From positions 450,848 through 514,847 of the forward strand of contig JAMZAV010000312.1 of assembly GCA_024449915.1 (NCBI GenBank): 64,000 nt of DNA, in the 5' to 3' direction. The position numbers and the translations under genes were made by a program. Shown here piece after piece: positions 12,401 through 23,700 of the stretch; position 1 is the stretch's first letter; every line of letters starts with the position of its first letter. The notes beneath the pieces were generated by a model. That model did no database searches. It saw nothing but the letters and a program-made list of their open reading frames with translations, and had not been told where the DNA came from. This DNA is from Sweltsa coloradensis. Lineage: Eukaryota; Arthropoda; Insecta; Plecoptera; Chloroperlidae.

Positions 12401-14314
12401 AGTAGTGCTAATCGCCAACATTATATCAAAATATCCACATAGGAATTAAATAATAAATGCCATTAAATAAAGTCAGTGACGCCCAATACATTAAATTGGC
12501 TATTCAGTGTTTTAATAAGTTTAATGGATGTTTGTATATATATATACATGGTTGTAACATTAATATACTTTCAAATTATCCAAGTAAGATAATTTATACA
12601 GAAGAAAAGTTATATAGAATATAAGGTTAAAAGTTTACGTATGTATTTTGTGTTATAATTACAAGTTTTAATTTATCCAAACACATAATTAGATCCGTGC
12701 CAATTTCATGGAATAATCATTCAAATGAAAATTTTAATAATGTCACAGTTAGTACGCTGAAAATTGATTTCATTTTCATTTTAATTGTTCAATTGAAACT
12801 TTACTATCAAGTATTATTTCTAGCTGCCTAACCTCTCTAAGTTATAACAGGCTGTGTTCTCTAATATTCGAATATTCGCACAAAGAAAATAATATTATAT
12901 CACAAGATATCTCATAATTATTAAAAGTACAATAAACATAAACTATAATGCTGTGGATAAGCCCGTCTAGTGAGTCATGCTTATTGTGTTGTGTGTGTCT
13001 ACAGATGGACGAGGTGGGGGGATTTCATCTGAAGACTATGAAGGACGTATTGCAGAACACTCATCTACAGAAACAAGCCATTGAGTGGATCATCTACAAG
13101 TGTTCAGCTATTGGTAAGAATGGAGACTGCTATATACTATAACTTGGACGGTTGTCCCGTTTTTTACCACTGTGGCACCCACAATACTTTTAGTACTGTT
13201 TTGTCCTGTTATATAAATAAATTTTGCTTTGCTATCGGCATTCATTCATATTTTTGTCATGTACATTAATTTAACTTTCAAAATATGACTATTTAACCTC
13301 AATTTGTTTTTTTCTTGTGTACACTTATCTACCATTAACATTAAATATGGAGAGGAATTCATGTGATATTTTGAGTATTTGGTACTTAATTAATAATTAT
13401 ACCCCTCTATGATCCCTCTACGACAAACATAGATAAAATATATGTTGTCGTAACTCATTGCTTGTCCCGTATTGTTTCAGTGTCCCCCGACAAGTGCGAG
13501 CGAGCCTACAGGTTCACAGAATGCTTCTGGGCCGAAACTGCCAAGGTGAGACATCTTTCTTCACAACTTCCTTGGTACATTGACTATATTGTCGCAGATT
13601 GGCCATTTCTATCCCGTGCATGCCAGCACCTTTGATTCAATATTTTATAACAATAGTTGATAGATTGACAGAAGTTTATTTTGCATAAACTAAGAATTAC
13701 ACGTTTTAGAGTTTACAGTTCACAAAACATTCTTGTGATTTTCATAAGGGAATTTTAAGAATAGTCTTTTCAGACTTTTAAACAAAAATAATAAACAACA
13801 ATAAATTAAAAAATAATTCCAGTTACTAAGATAAATACAATCAAGAGCAAACTACATTTTATTCTAAAACAAAATAATAGAATTAGAAAACTATTGATTT
13901 ACTTTTAAATTTGTCAAAAAAATGTAAACATTCGATCAACAACAATAATTGTTTTATTTGTTGGGGGCGGGGGGGGGGGGGGGGGTATCAATGATATTTG
14001 CAATTTGAGGGGTTTTAAAATTAAAATAGAATAAGAACGGTCAATAATCACAAGTTTGGATAATTGTTTATACACACACTTTTTTTTATGAAGAGTAAAC
14101 AGTTCAAAATAATTTATAATAAGGTAATGTAAAAATGTAATGAATTATAAACTCGTTTCCGTTAGAATTACAGCATACTCAAAATGTAATTCCATACAAA
14201 ACGCGTTACTAGCTTTGCGTTCTGATACACCTAGTACTAATCATCGGCGCCATTTTGTTTCAGTATCCCGAGGAAGAAGAACCGCCTCAATCAGACGAAT
14301 ATCAGTTTTACTAG
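6446..14314 (+). CDS. Odorant-binding protein (classic six-cysteine OBP), 7 coding exons
   Basis: Soluble carrier of hydrophobic odorants secreted into sensillum lymph (family knowledge). Coding exons: 6446-6511, 11312-11390, 12162-12223, 12320-12355, 13005-13113, 13481-13545, 14264-14314. All have GT/AG borders and compatible phases, summing to 468 bases (155 aa plus stop TAG). Residues 1-21 form a hydrophobic signal peptide (MSPVGSCLALVVALLLAHAAA). The six conserved cysteines are C40, C70, C74, C114, C123 and C132, spaced X29-X3-X39-X8-X8; the C2-X3-C3 (CFLHC) and C5-X8-C6 steps are diagnostic of classic OBPs. The tail is acidic (YPEEEEPPQSDEYQFY). The start is the first ATG of a signal-peptide exon preceded by TAACC and a TATA-like box about 40 bp upstream. 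Intron 1 (4.8 kb) holds three tRNA-Lys copies and a Helentron-like element. The gene converges on an IR gene. Orthology to a named OBP was not established. Confidence 0.93.
7790..7861 (+). tRNA. tRNA-Lys (TTT), short D-loop
   Basis: 72-nt cloverleaf: acceptor GCCCGGG/TTCGGGC, D stem GCTC/GAGC, anticodon stem TTAGG/CCTAA with loop CTTTTAA (anticodon TTT), T arm CAGGG/CCCTG, discriminator G. A T-run follows as a Pol III terminator. The D-loop is AGTCGTA, one G short of the usual AGTCGGTA, which removes one of the G18-G19 pair. It may be functional or a young retro-copy. It lies in OBP intron 1. Confidence 0.8.
8178..8249 (+). tRNA. tRNA-Lys (TTT), second copy
   Basis: Identical in all 72 positions to the copy at 7790, including the one-base D-loop deletion, and preceded by the same CATGA. 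It is followed by TTTCTTTTTT. The 388-bp spacing and shared short flank suggest local duplication. Confidence 0.78.
8476..9208 (-). mobile_element. Helentron-like non-autonomous element, subfamily B
   Basis: On -, the 5' end reads TTAAGCGAGC and the 3' end reads GCTCGCTTATCAACGCG, then a hairpin AACGC...GCGTT and TTCCTAG followed by host T. The sub-terminal repeats AAGCGAGC/GCTCGCTT are exact. An A/T tract with CAAA units lies near the 5' end, as in other copies. Located in OBP intron 1. Confidence 0.65.
9271..9342 (-). pseudogene. tRNA-Lys (TTT) degenerate third copy
   Basis: Same 72-nt layout and same D-loop deletion as the two forward copies. Here acceptor position 6 is G to T (GCCCGTG), the D stem is broken (GAGA for GAGC) and the T-loop reads TTCGAGT. 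The CATGA flank is retained. These two stem mismatches make it a probable pseudogene. Confidence 0.65.
9646..9704. repeat. 59-nt near-perfect hairpin
   Basis: Two 23-nt arms, AGTCATGACCATAGAGGTACC onward and its complement, differ at one position and enclose a 13-nt loop (TGGTACTAACAGT). It could be a pre-miRNA-like fold, a tiny MITE or a palindromic insertion scar. It lies in OBP intron 1. Confidence 0.6.
10865..11305 (+). repeat. Degenerate tandem array of TAAATGTGTCT units
   Basis: Repeats such as TAAATGTGTCTCGTATCATG and TCTAAATGTGTCTTGTC run up to the acceptor of OBP exon 2. The pyrimidine-rich end of the array appears to supply that exon's polypyrimidine tract. Related units occur in opposite orientation at about 40370-40460. 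Confidence 0.5.
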
Positions 14315-14681
14315 CGTTAATATCAGAGAATACACTTCCATTCACAGCCATATTATTTATACTTAATTTATTTTTACATATATAAAAATACAATTTATCA
14401 CATTTTATCAATCAAAAATATCAAAATATGTACCACGTACGTGCAAGTTCTGATTCAAGAATGTTCGCCATTTTTAACTTTGTCTTTTTGGAGAAGAGTT
14501 GAACTTGAAACTTAAATTCCTTATTTACGTGATCTTACCACATAGTACACAATTGTCAAGGTGTTATTATTTTTAACAACGTGTTCATTAAATATTTCAC
14601 TTAAAAAAACTTGTATTTTGTAAAGAAACATTTAGTGAATGATCTGTCAAACTAACACCATTCATTTATTTCTGTAGTACA

Positions 14682-14687
14682 TTTATT
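14682..14687 (-). promoter_or_regulatory. Candidate polyadenylation signal for IR
   Basis: TTTATT on +, so AATAAA on the IR strand, 63 bases past the IR stop. A second one lies at 14665-14670. Both sit upstream of the OBP signal at 14716, so the two predicted 3' UTRs cross. Confidence 0.45.
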
Positions 14688-14715
14688 TAAAGAAGGAATC
14701 ATTACCAATGTACAA

Positions 14716-14721
14716 AATAAA
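14716..14721 (+). promoter_or_regulatory. Candidate polyadenylation signal for OBP
   Basis: This AATAAA is about 400 bases after the OBP stop and only 29 bases before the end of the convergent IR coding region. Cleavage 10-30 bases later would place the OBP 3' end next to or inside the last IR coding bases. Confidence 0.4.
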
Positions 14722-14749
14722 ATACTCATAAACCCAAAGGAAATATCAC

Positions 14750-17700
14750 TTAATCCCGTAAATCCCATCTTTGTCGGTTCGACAGGAATGTTCCAGAGTT
14801 TCTCTGTAGATCTTTCAAACCTGATAAAAAACCTACTTTCTTCACTGTTCTATATTTTCCCACTTTTCTTGTAAACCGAGTGAAATCTTTGTTTTTAGAT
14901 GGTCCCAAAGGCGGCATTCTCGTCTGTTTTTTCCTAAAATTAAAATTAGGAGTTGTGAACTGTAGTCTGCTTGCGTATTTCTGGAGAAGTCTCTCCAGGC
15001 CCATAGTAGCTAGTGCTAGGAGTGCCCCTCCTCCTAGGATGCCCAGCAGAGGTAGGATCGCCATGAGGGTGACAGAGTTGGTCTCCACGTCTCTGGTTGG
15101 TAGCTTGACGAGGACGTTGGCGTCGTAGAGGATGGCGAGGACGCCCGCACATTTCAGCTTCAGGATGCTGCGAGAGAGAAGTCACACTTGTCACTGACAC
15201 TGATTACAGTTAGGAGATACAAGATGATTCCACAGATGTATACATAGGAAAATAGAGAAATTTTCTTTGGTATAGATGAGGCCTAAATGGCTAGGATATT
15301 AAACTGGAAAGATGAATAAACATGTTTCATGTGGGGGGGGGGGGGGGAATGTACAGAATGACGACAGCGTTAGGTAGGTTGCACAGACACAACTAGATGA
15401 GTACACTCTCCTAACGCGTTTTAAGGTAAGCTGCCGTCCTTCTGTACCTTTCCCCCCCACAGAAACAGGTATAGGCCAATTCATGTTACCAGTTTAAGTA
15501 AAAATAGAGAAATTGACGTAAATAAAAAATAAATAAGTAAAAGTATTTTAGAGTTTACCCATTCAGTCATATATTTCTACAGTGGTCTCGACATGTTATG
15601 TATGGTAATAAATAATTGTTTCGAATGATATTACTTATATGTTTTGGCGCAGCTAAGATTTAGTAACTATATGTGTTGTTTTTATTGTGGTTTAAGTTGC
15701 TGTCACTTAATTGAGTGTTTGTTGTTGCGCGTATGGTTGGTGTTGTGAGAGCAAGTTGCCCACTTGCAGGAGCAGATGCTCTGGTATTGGGTGAGTCAGG
15801 GTATTGTACTTTGTACTTTCCGACGGATTGGGTGTTGGTTCAATTAAACTTTGAATCATTACCGTGTTACCTGTGGAGTGCGACGGTTGTGCTTATTGTA
15901 GTGCGGTGTCTTGTGTTACTTCATCAAGTGATCGTGAACAGTTAGGGCTAATCGTCGTGTGTTTGTGAGAGTGGTTGTGTGTGTGCCCGCGTTCTGTTTT
16001 TTCAACGTGGCTCACGATAGAGTATAATCATAATGAATGGTATTATTCAGGGAATGTGTCCATAGTGTGAAAGGCAAGATTATAATGGAACTTCAACAAC
16101 TAACCGCGGCATTCGCTGATGTCACCGCAATGAGACGAGTGAGTTATGTATTTTGTATAATTATTGTCGGATGGTGGTTGGGGGTGCTTATCTAGTGTGG
16201 TTTGAGCAAGTACCTCCTTGATTATTCAAAGCATAAATTTTAAAAATAATCTTAGTATAGTTTAGTTGTCAATTATGCAAAAATCTCATCGCCTCGTCAC
16301 CAAAAACTTCAATAACTCTTCATTTAGGATTAAACACAAACACACGAACAATAACCACGGTCAGAAAAATAAAACACTTACCAAAAAGTGCGTAATTTTC
16401 GGAAGCTCCGCTTCCTTCCTCAGACGCGAGGGAAAACACTTTTTGGTAGGTGTTTTTTATTTCTGACCTTTATTATTGTTCGTGTGTTTGTGTTTTAATT
16501 GATATCTTCTCGGTCTAAGCGTCTTGGTTTTATAATTATCTTTATTAGGGTTCTCTCTATACTTCTAATCTTGGGGTCCAGGGGGCAAGGCCCCGGAGAG
16601 GGTAACTTTATGCGATAGCCCCATGCACTTACTTGCTGTTAAAGATGCCAACGTATGGGCTGTCTTTCGGGAACGCCAAACTCATACTGTTCTTGACGAA
16701 GAAGACTGGGATATAGATCAGCTCACACGACAGACGATTGCTCAGGTAATAGTAGTTCTCCTCTTCGGTAATGAAAGCGAACTTAGATTCGCTGCAGACT
16801 CGCTCTAAACCGTCGTAGCTTGATGAGGGGTTGAACTTCGGTTTCGCCAGGAACCGCTTGAATAGTTCTCGTAATACACCTTCTTCTGCACGCTGAAAAG
16901 AAATAAGTGTTAAAAGTCTTGGGCAAAAAAATGAGCTTCAAAAAGGTAAGTTTCTTTGTCAAAAAGGGAAACTAAGCGTTCTAATTCCTTTTAGAAATTA
17001 AGAACTCACAAGTTCATTCAAAATTTAGCCATCTATTTTTTTAATCGTAGACAATTACCAAAAAGTAAGCGTAAAATGTCTTCCTCCTGCATCGTTGTGC
17101 TTGTAAAATATGAACCTAAAAGTTTCTAGAAACTAAGCTTCTTTTAAAAGTTTACCATCTATAAAAAAATCGTAGAAAATTACCAAAAAATTATTATAAG
17201 AATGTCTTCCTCCAGCGTCGTTGAATGGAAAGAAATGAATGTCGTTAAATGGTTAAATTTCTTGTTATCTAGGAACGGGAAGTGCTAAAAATAAGACAAA
17301 TTTTAATTTGATAATTCAGACAGTGAAATGTAAAAATGCAATTGAGTTCCTAAATTTTGTATTTATTTATTTATCCCTGATAACAAGTACAACCCCCCAC
17401 AAGTAACAATTAACTGACTTTATAAACAATTAAAAATACTCTAATATGCATATTTAAACCAATACAAATACGTGTTACAAAAATACAATTAGTAGAACCT
17501 GAATAACAAACATGTAAATATAAGAAAGCGACTAAAATTCCAAGACGGATACATAAACACTTTTTTTTTTTTTACAAAATACAAAACCTAGTGAAAAAGT
17601 GATGAAGAGTGATTTACTTAATAAACTGGCATAAACTGCCGTTTTAAATTATTAAAGTTTTATGATATGATTGATGTTAATTTATGTGTCAATAGCTAAT

Positions 17701-20700
17701 AATTTGTTTTAATAATTATTATCCTGATTGTCCATTTCGAGAAACTGTCTATAGGAGCGCTTCCGATCCAACTCATGCTGGAACCGGGTAATAGATTTAT
17801 TAGGCCTACGCATATCAGCTATACAACCAGTTGCTCGCATGGCGTGTAGCATACCTCTAGTCAGTAGTCACATGCATACGTCAGTGTCCAACCAGTATAT
17901 TATAATAGATCTGCCCGGGCAGATTGTGCATGTCATTATCACAATCATTCGCCCATCACCTCTCAATGCTCATATTCTTTACTATCGTCAATTCTGTGCA
18001 ACCTTTAACATAATATCTATCATTAGTAGCGCGTGTAAATGTACGTATCATCACATTATATAAACATGTTAGCATCACAGAAACTACACGTGCGTGTGGA
18101 AACATTTTAGACCGGGTCACGCGAGACGGGTAGTGTTTATATTGTTGATCAAGTAATCACTTTAGATGCAACCGTTGATAAGACTAATGCACGGACATTA
18201 CACGAATTTGCTTTAAAACTTTTTGTTTGACCTTTCTAAAATTGCATACATTGCTCATAAGCATTTAATTTTTGATGACTTTAATTCTTGACAATTTAAA
18301 CATTCAAATATTGTTGACTGTTGCATCATCGATTACTGGTTCATCTAATTGTAACTATTAGAGGAAGCGCACGTATAACGTGCGAAATTGTTTTGAATGG
18401 TCGATGCCCGCGATCAGGAATCCTGACTGCAAGTTTGTCCAAGGTCCACTGTCAATGAGGTAAATACCAGGAATTATTTAATTCTCTAAAAGAGTTCTTG
18501 GGTGGTCCCTTTTAAATATCCTTATACTATTTATCTAGGTAGTGGAGAGGAACAAAAATGTATGTTTAACTACAAGGTAGGCCTATCATATATTTACGCG
18601 CCAATAAGTTATTACATCTTTTCTAATTTATTTTTTATGTGTCCCCTTGTCATACATAGAATTCGCTTAAACATGAGGACACAAAATGTCGACACAAATG
18701 TAAAATCATGTGATACAACTTTTAAAACATAACATTGTATACAAAGAATAAACATGCCAGGTTTTACCAAGTAACCATCTACAACATCGTGTTTTATTAA
18801 ATGAGGTCGCCCCCCCCCCCCCCCCACCCCCCTCCGCCAACCAGCACCACCATTCTACGGGTGGGTCCACACGCGTACACACACACGTGTCTTAAAGTGA
18901 AATTCAGGGAAAGAAAGGTACGCGGTTCTTCAGTAAAAGTTTCTTCTCCTTTTTACCATCACAATCTTATTACTATTGGCCAAAATGAAAGATTTCATTT
19001 ATTTCAATTTTAAACGGACCCTTTCTTTTAACGAACTCTTTGAATCAATACTAAAACCTTCGCTTTTATCATTTTCGTTTGAATATAGATAAATCCATCC
19101 ATATCCATTGACTTTGAACATCTGTCATTGTACGAGATAAAAATAAAAATTGTGTTGACCTGTATTCAAGTGGAAATTATTTGATTTTGTGTTTTAGAGC
19201 TCTTCAAAAGACTGAACGAGATACTTAAAAAAATATTATATCTACCTCTTGCTCTCTCTATCAGGGTGAGGACTGAGGAAGGTAAATGGAAGAGTACATT
19301 CTATATACCTGCAGATTAATCTTTCCCTGAAGTCCACTTTAGATATGATCTAATAATACCACACAATCACACTAATACTTTTTAAAAGCAGATTTTAGTT
19401 ACTCGATTTCAGTTAATTGTTCGCAATGTAAAGTAAGTCTGCCACTGGCATTGTCAAGTGTACGATCCGACAAAAAAAGAAACGTTCTCTCGTTCATAAA
19501 TAAAAGCAGTTGATAGCTATTTCCCACATAATTGAGCGAGCGTAGCGAGCGTCTCCACTTGACTCTTATGGCTCGAATGTCTGTTTTTTTTTTTTTTTTT
19601 TTTTCTGTTACTGCTTCGATACAGGTCGCACCGTTTCTCTGATCGACCTGAAATTTTGCACACATGTACATACCACCTAGGCGGGTTGCTGTATAGTTTT
19701 TGAACAAAATCCAATCGTTGGTTATAAAAAATAAAAAATAAAAAAATAAAAAAATAAAAATGTTTCGATCGTTATGAAATTTTGCAGGGTCAATAAGTAC
19801 ACCATTCTCTCCTATTTTTCAAATTTTCAGCTAAATCGGTCAAGACGTTAAAGACTTATTGGTAATCATAATTCGAAAAATGATGCTAAAAAATGAAGGA
19901 GGCAGTGAAGATACAAAGATACACTTTAGAAGGCATGACGTGAATTAGTACAATGCAAAGATGTTGGAATAGTATACAGTGTACAATGTCAATATCCAGT
20001 TAGGCCTACACTGTGTGGTGGGCCTTATGGGAATATCGTACTCGGGTCATGTTGCACGTACCGGTGCTCGCTCAACAACGCGTCCAACTGAGCGTTTTCC
20101 TAGTAATCTACTTTAGACGCAACACCCAGCATGTGGACCCCCCCCCCCGCCCTCCCCCCAGCCCCACATCCCACATCCCTCCTCGCATCAACCCCCAACG
20201 ACGCGACACGATAGGCCTGTTTAGGTCAACTTGAAGGAGAACGACTGAAGTAATATAAATTATTATTATTTGTCACATTATATTCGAGTTATTTACTTTA
20301 AAACAGCTGAAAATGTGTAAGGATGAATCGTTATTCAATCGATTTTTTTATGTATTGAAAAATATATAAACTTTATTATTGAAGCACATACTTTTTTAAA
20401 ATGTGACAACTTACATAGGTTGAATAAAATCAGTTCGTTTCAATAATAACTCAAATGGTTTAATTGTATATGAACGCAATAGACAAGATAATTTTGCAAA
20501 TATATAATAATATGTAAGAGTTAAATTTTCAAAGCAGGAAATGCCACCTATGTATCCCATTGAATTCACCTCAACAACCAGTGATGGCAATTCGATTGCA
20601 CAACATTACAACAATCGCCTTTGACTGAGAAAACGTATAAGAAAATCTCGTCAGGTTAAACGGTGGCTGGAATTGAACCAATTAAACCCTGATTAAAAAC

Positions 20701-23700
20701 CTTGGATGTAAAAGCTTTACGACTTATGTAAATATTGGTACCCGTTGGTATAAGGCCACGATTCATTCTGCAATAAAGCCTGAATCGGAAAATGTACATA
20801 AAGACTATACTCTTACCTTGGTCATGGTGTAGTAGAAGGTGTTATTGACCATCCCTATTGAGTAGGTAGGGTCCTTGAGGACGTCCTCCAGAGAATGGTA
20901 GGGCATCTGAGGCCTGAAGACCGTCACCGTGGACACGACTGTAGCGGAGTAGGCGCTGATGGCTATGACGCCGACCATGTAGGCGATGAAGAAGATGAGT
21001 CTGTGGACAAGATATGAAACAACCACCATGAACTAAATGTACACACAATCGTGCTCAGACAGGCGCGTAGGAACTCCTTTTCGAGTGGGGGGGAACAACA
21101 AATCTGCTGCCAAGCAAGGGGGTTTGGGGGGCGAAGCCCCCAACAACAGCGCCGCAGGCGAAAATTTTGAAAATTAGGTTTTTAGAGTGTGTTTGGTGCG
21201 TTCTAGAAAAAAATCGTGTGCTGGATGCAATACCAAATTAATGTATTTTTTGTACTAAAACATAAAACAAATAAAGTTGAATAGTTAAGAGATACCTGTG
21301 AGAAAACTTTAGAATTCAAAAAGGCTGAGAATTTGACCATTAATCCTGATTAAAACCTTGATGTCAAGCTTTAGATTAATGTAAATATTGTACCCTGGAT
21401 AACAATCTGTTAAACACCCAATAACGCCTAATCGGAAAATGTACTAAAGAACTTACTCAACATCCGACGTGCTATGGAATTATAATGTACTTTTCACCTA
21501 TTTAAAAGACCTAAAGGACAGTGAATTCCAATTGAAATTGTATTCAAAGGCTTGTAGCGTATTACGGAACTGAATTCGAAGATTAGGGTGGGGCTAGACG
21601 CCGAACAATGTGGCGGGAGAAGAGATCCTGGACAAATTCCCCCCCCACCTTCCTACGACGCAATCGTGTTCAGATCGTGGCGGGTCCAGGAAGGGGAGGG
21701 GAGGAATCTTATGCACAATACCTTTGAATTTTTAATTAATATCGTTACGTTATAATGCACCACTCTAGCTGCTGCCATGCTGGTCAGAACCAGCCACGGG
21801 TAGGGGAGGAAGGGGAGGATCTAATGTCACGGTCGTCATGGTCTTTGTCATCGTTCGTGTTGTCAAGGTTGTCGTCGTCAGGGAGGTCGTCATGGAAAGG
21901 GGGCAAAGTCCCCGACTCCCCGACGACGACCGCCAGAGTTCGCATATACTTTCGGGTAGTAATATTATATACTTCTCTACGTACTAGCTGATGTTTGCGA
22001 CATGAACTTTATCGCTTTCCTCGCCTTTTACGATTAGCAGAGCTATAGAGTAGAGTAGAGTTGATCTTTATTCAGTATTCACTTAGACTAATACATGGTA
22101 CAAGTATACACCTCTTCGTGAAGAGGGAGTGAATAGTTTCTAAGGCTAAAACATGGTATAAAATGAATAATAAAATAGAATGCGGCTTAAGACATGGACG
22201 CGAACGAAGATGAGCGAAGGAAGACCAAGAAAGTTTGCTCTTATGAGCATTCACTGTAGATTTTGGCAACGTAATTGAATGCTATGCTAAAAGCACAGGA
22301 GTATTACTTTGGCTCATTTACCTTCACCCTCTCAACCACTCACCTACAAGACGCTGACTCTGGGGTGCCAGCCTGACCTTGCTGCAGAACACAGCCCCAA
22401 ACACGAGGAATATGGACTCGTACACGGTGTAGGGCTCCCCCTCAGCTGTCTCCACCTCCTTCATGATGTAGACCATGCCCGCCAGGATCGTGCCGGTCGT
22501 GATGACCATGAAGAACAGACCCAGCCAGAGGGAGGTGCTGAAGGGGGAGAGGAAGTCTGTGAGGTTCACCACACGACCCTCGGGACGCTTGATGAAGATG
22601 CGAATCCTGTGGGATGAAACGATGGTTGAATGTCAGTCGATTTTCGGGGAACTTTAAAACACGGACTTTACTATAGTAATTGACGTAAATTCATGGATTT
22701 GTAATAGTACCTTCTCACACTCAAAAATAAATAAATAAATAAATAAATACGTATCCTAAGTCCACCCACTCAGTCATAACTGATTTTCATAGTTAATCCT
22801 TACTCGAAGTATCTACTTTAAATGGTGGTAGGTTGACAAGGTCAACTGAATCTTCACATAGCGTGGTTCTACAAAAGTCTGTTAGGAGGTAGATTCAGTA
22901 GGCCTTGCAATCTTACCCGTACTTCGTACGGGCTATGTCCATGGTATTTTGGGGATTTTAAGAGATGAGTTTAATTGAGAGTTTTGTGAAATTCCCTGTC
23001 GTTTAAACTTAAAACATCGATCAAGTCCAATGCAGTATGAAACAATAGGCCTACTCGATCACTCGTCTCTCAAAGACATTATTGACATTTTCCTAGAAAC
23101 ACTAGAGCCTAGCTAAGTCACACGCCAAGAGGTTAAGGATCAAAGCAAGCTCCTATATCCCAAGACTTACATCGAGTACGAGAGAGGGAACGAGAGAGAC
23201 ATGACGGCTGCCCTTGGTGACGTCATCGATATACCGGCGCTGACGACGTCGACCTGACCATTCAACATGTCGCCGATCATTCCGTTCCACTTGCCGTTCT
23301 CCATCGGGGCGCCTGACTTCCGGTCCAGTGGCACACTGTTGACAGTCCTGTCACACAAGATGGACGTTTGATAATAATCGTTTATTTGACTACAAAGAAT
23401 ATCAGTCACTTTCAAATGTGGTCTGCAGAGGCTTCAAAACGTTGGTGCTTGATTAATAGTTTGCCCACACAGTCTCGGACTACCTAAAAATGTTCATCAC
23501 TTTAATAAAAAGGGTATGTCTACGTAAATTTATATTAAATTAAAGGGAATCAAATTTCCCATCTTGCCTCTGAATGTCTTTGTAAAGTAAACGGCACGGT
23601 AGTCTTGTTACAATATCACATGTGTGCATTTAATTATAATGTATTACATTTTAATTTATATGCATAACTGATATTGTTGTTGTGTATGCTTAAGATTATA

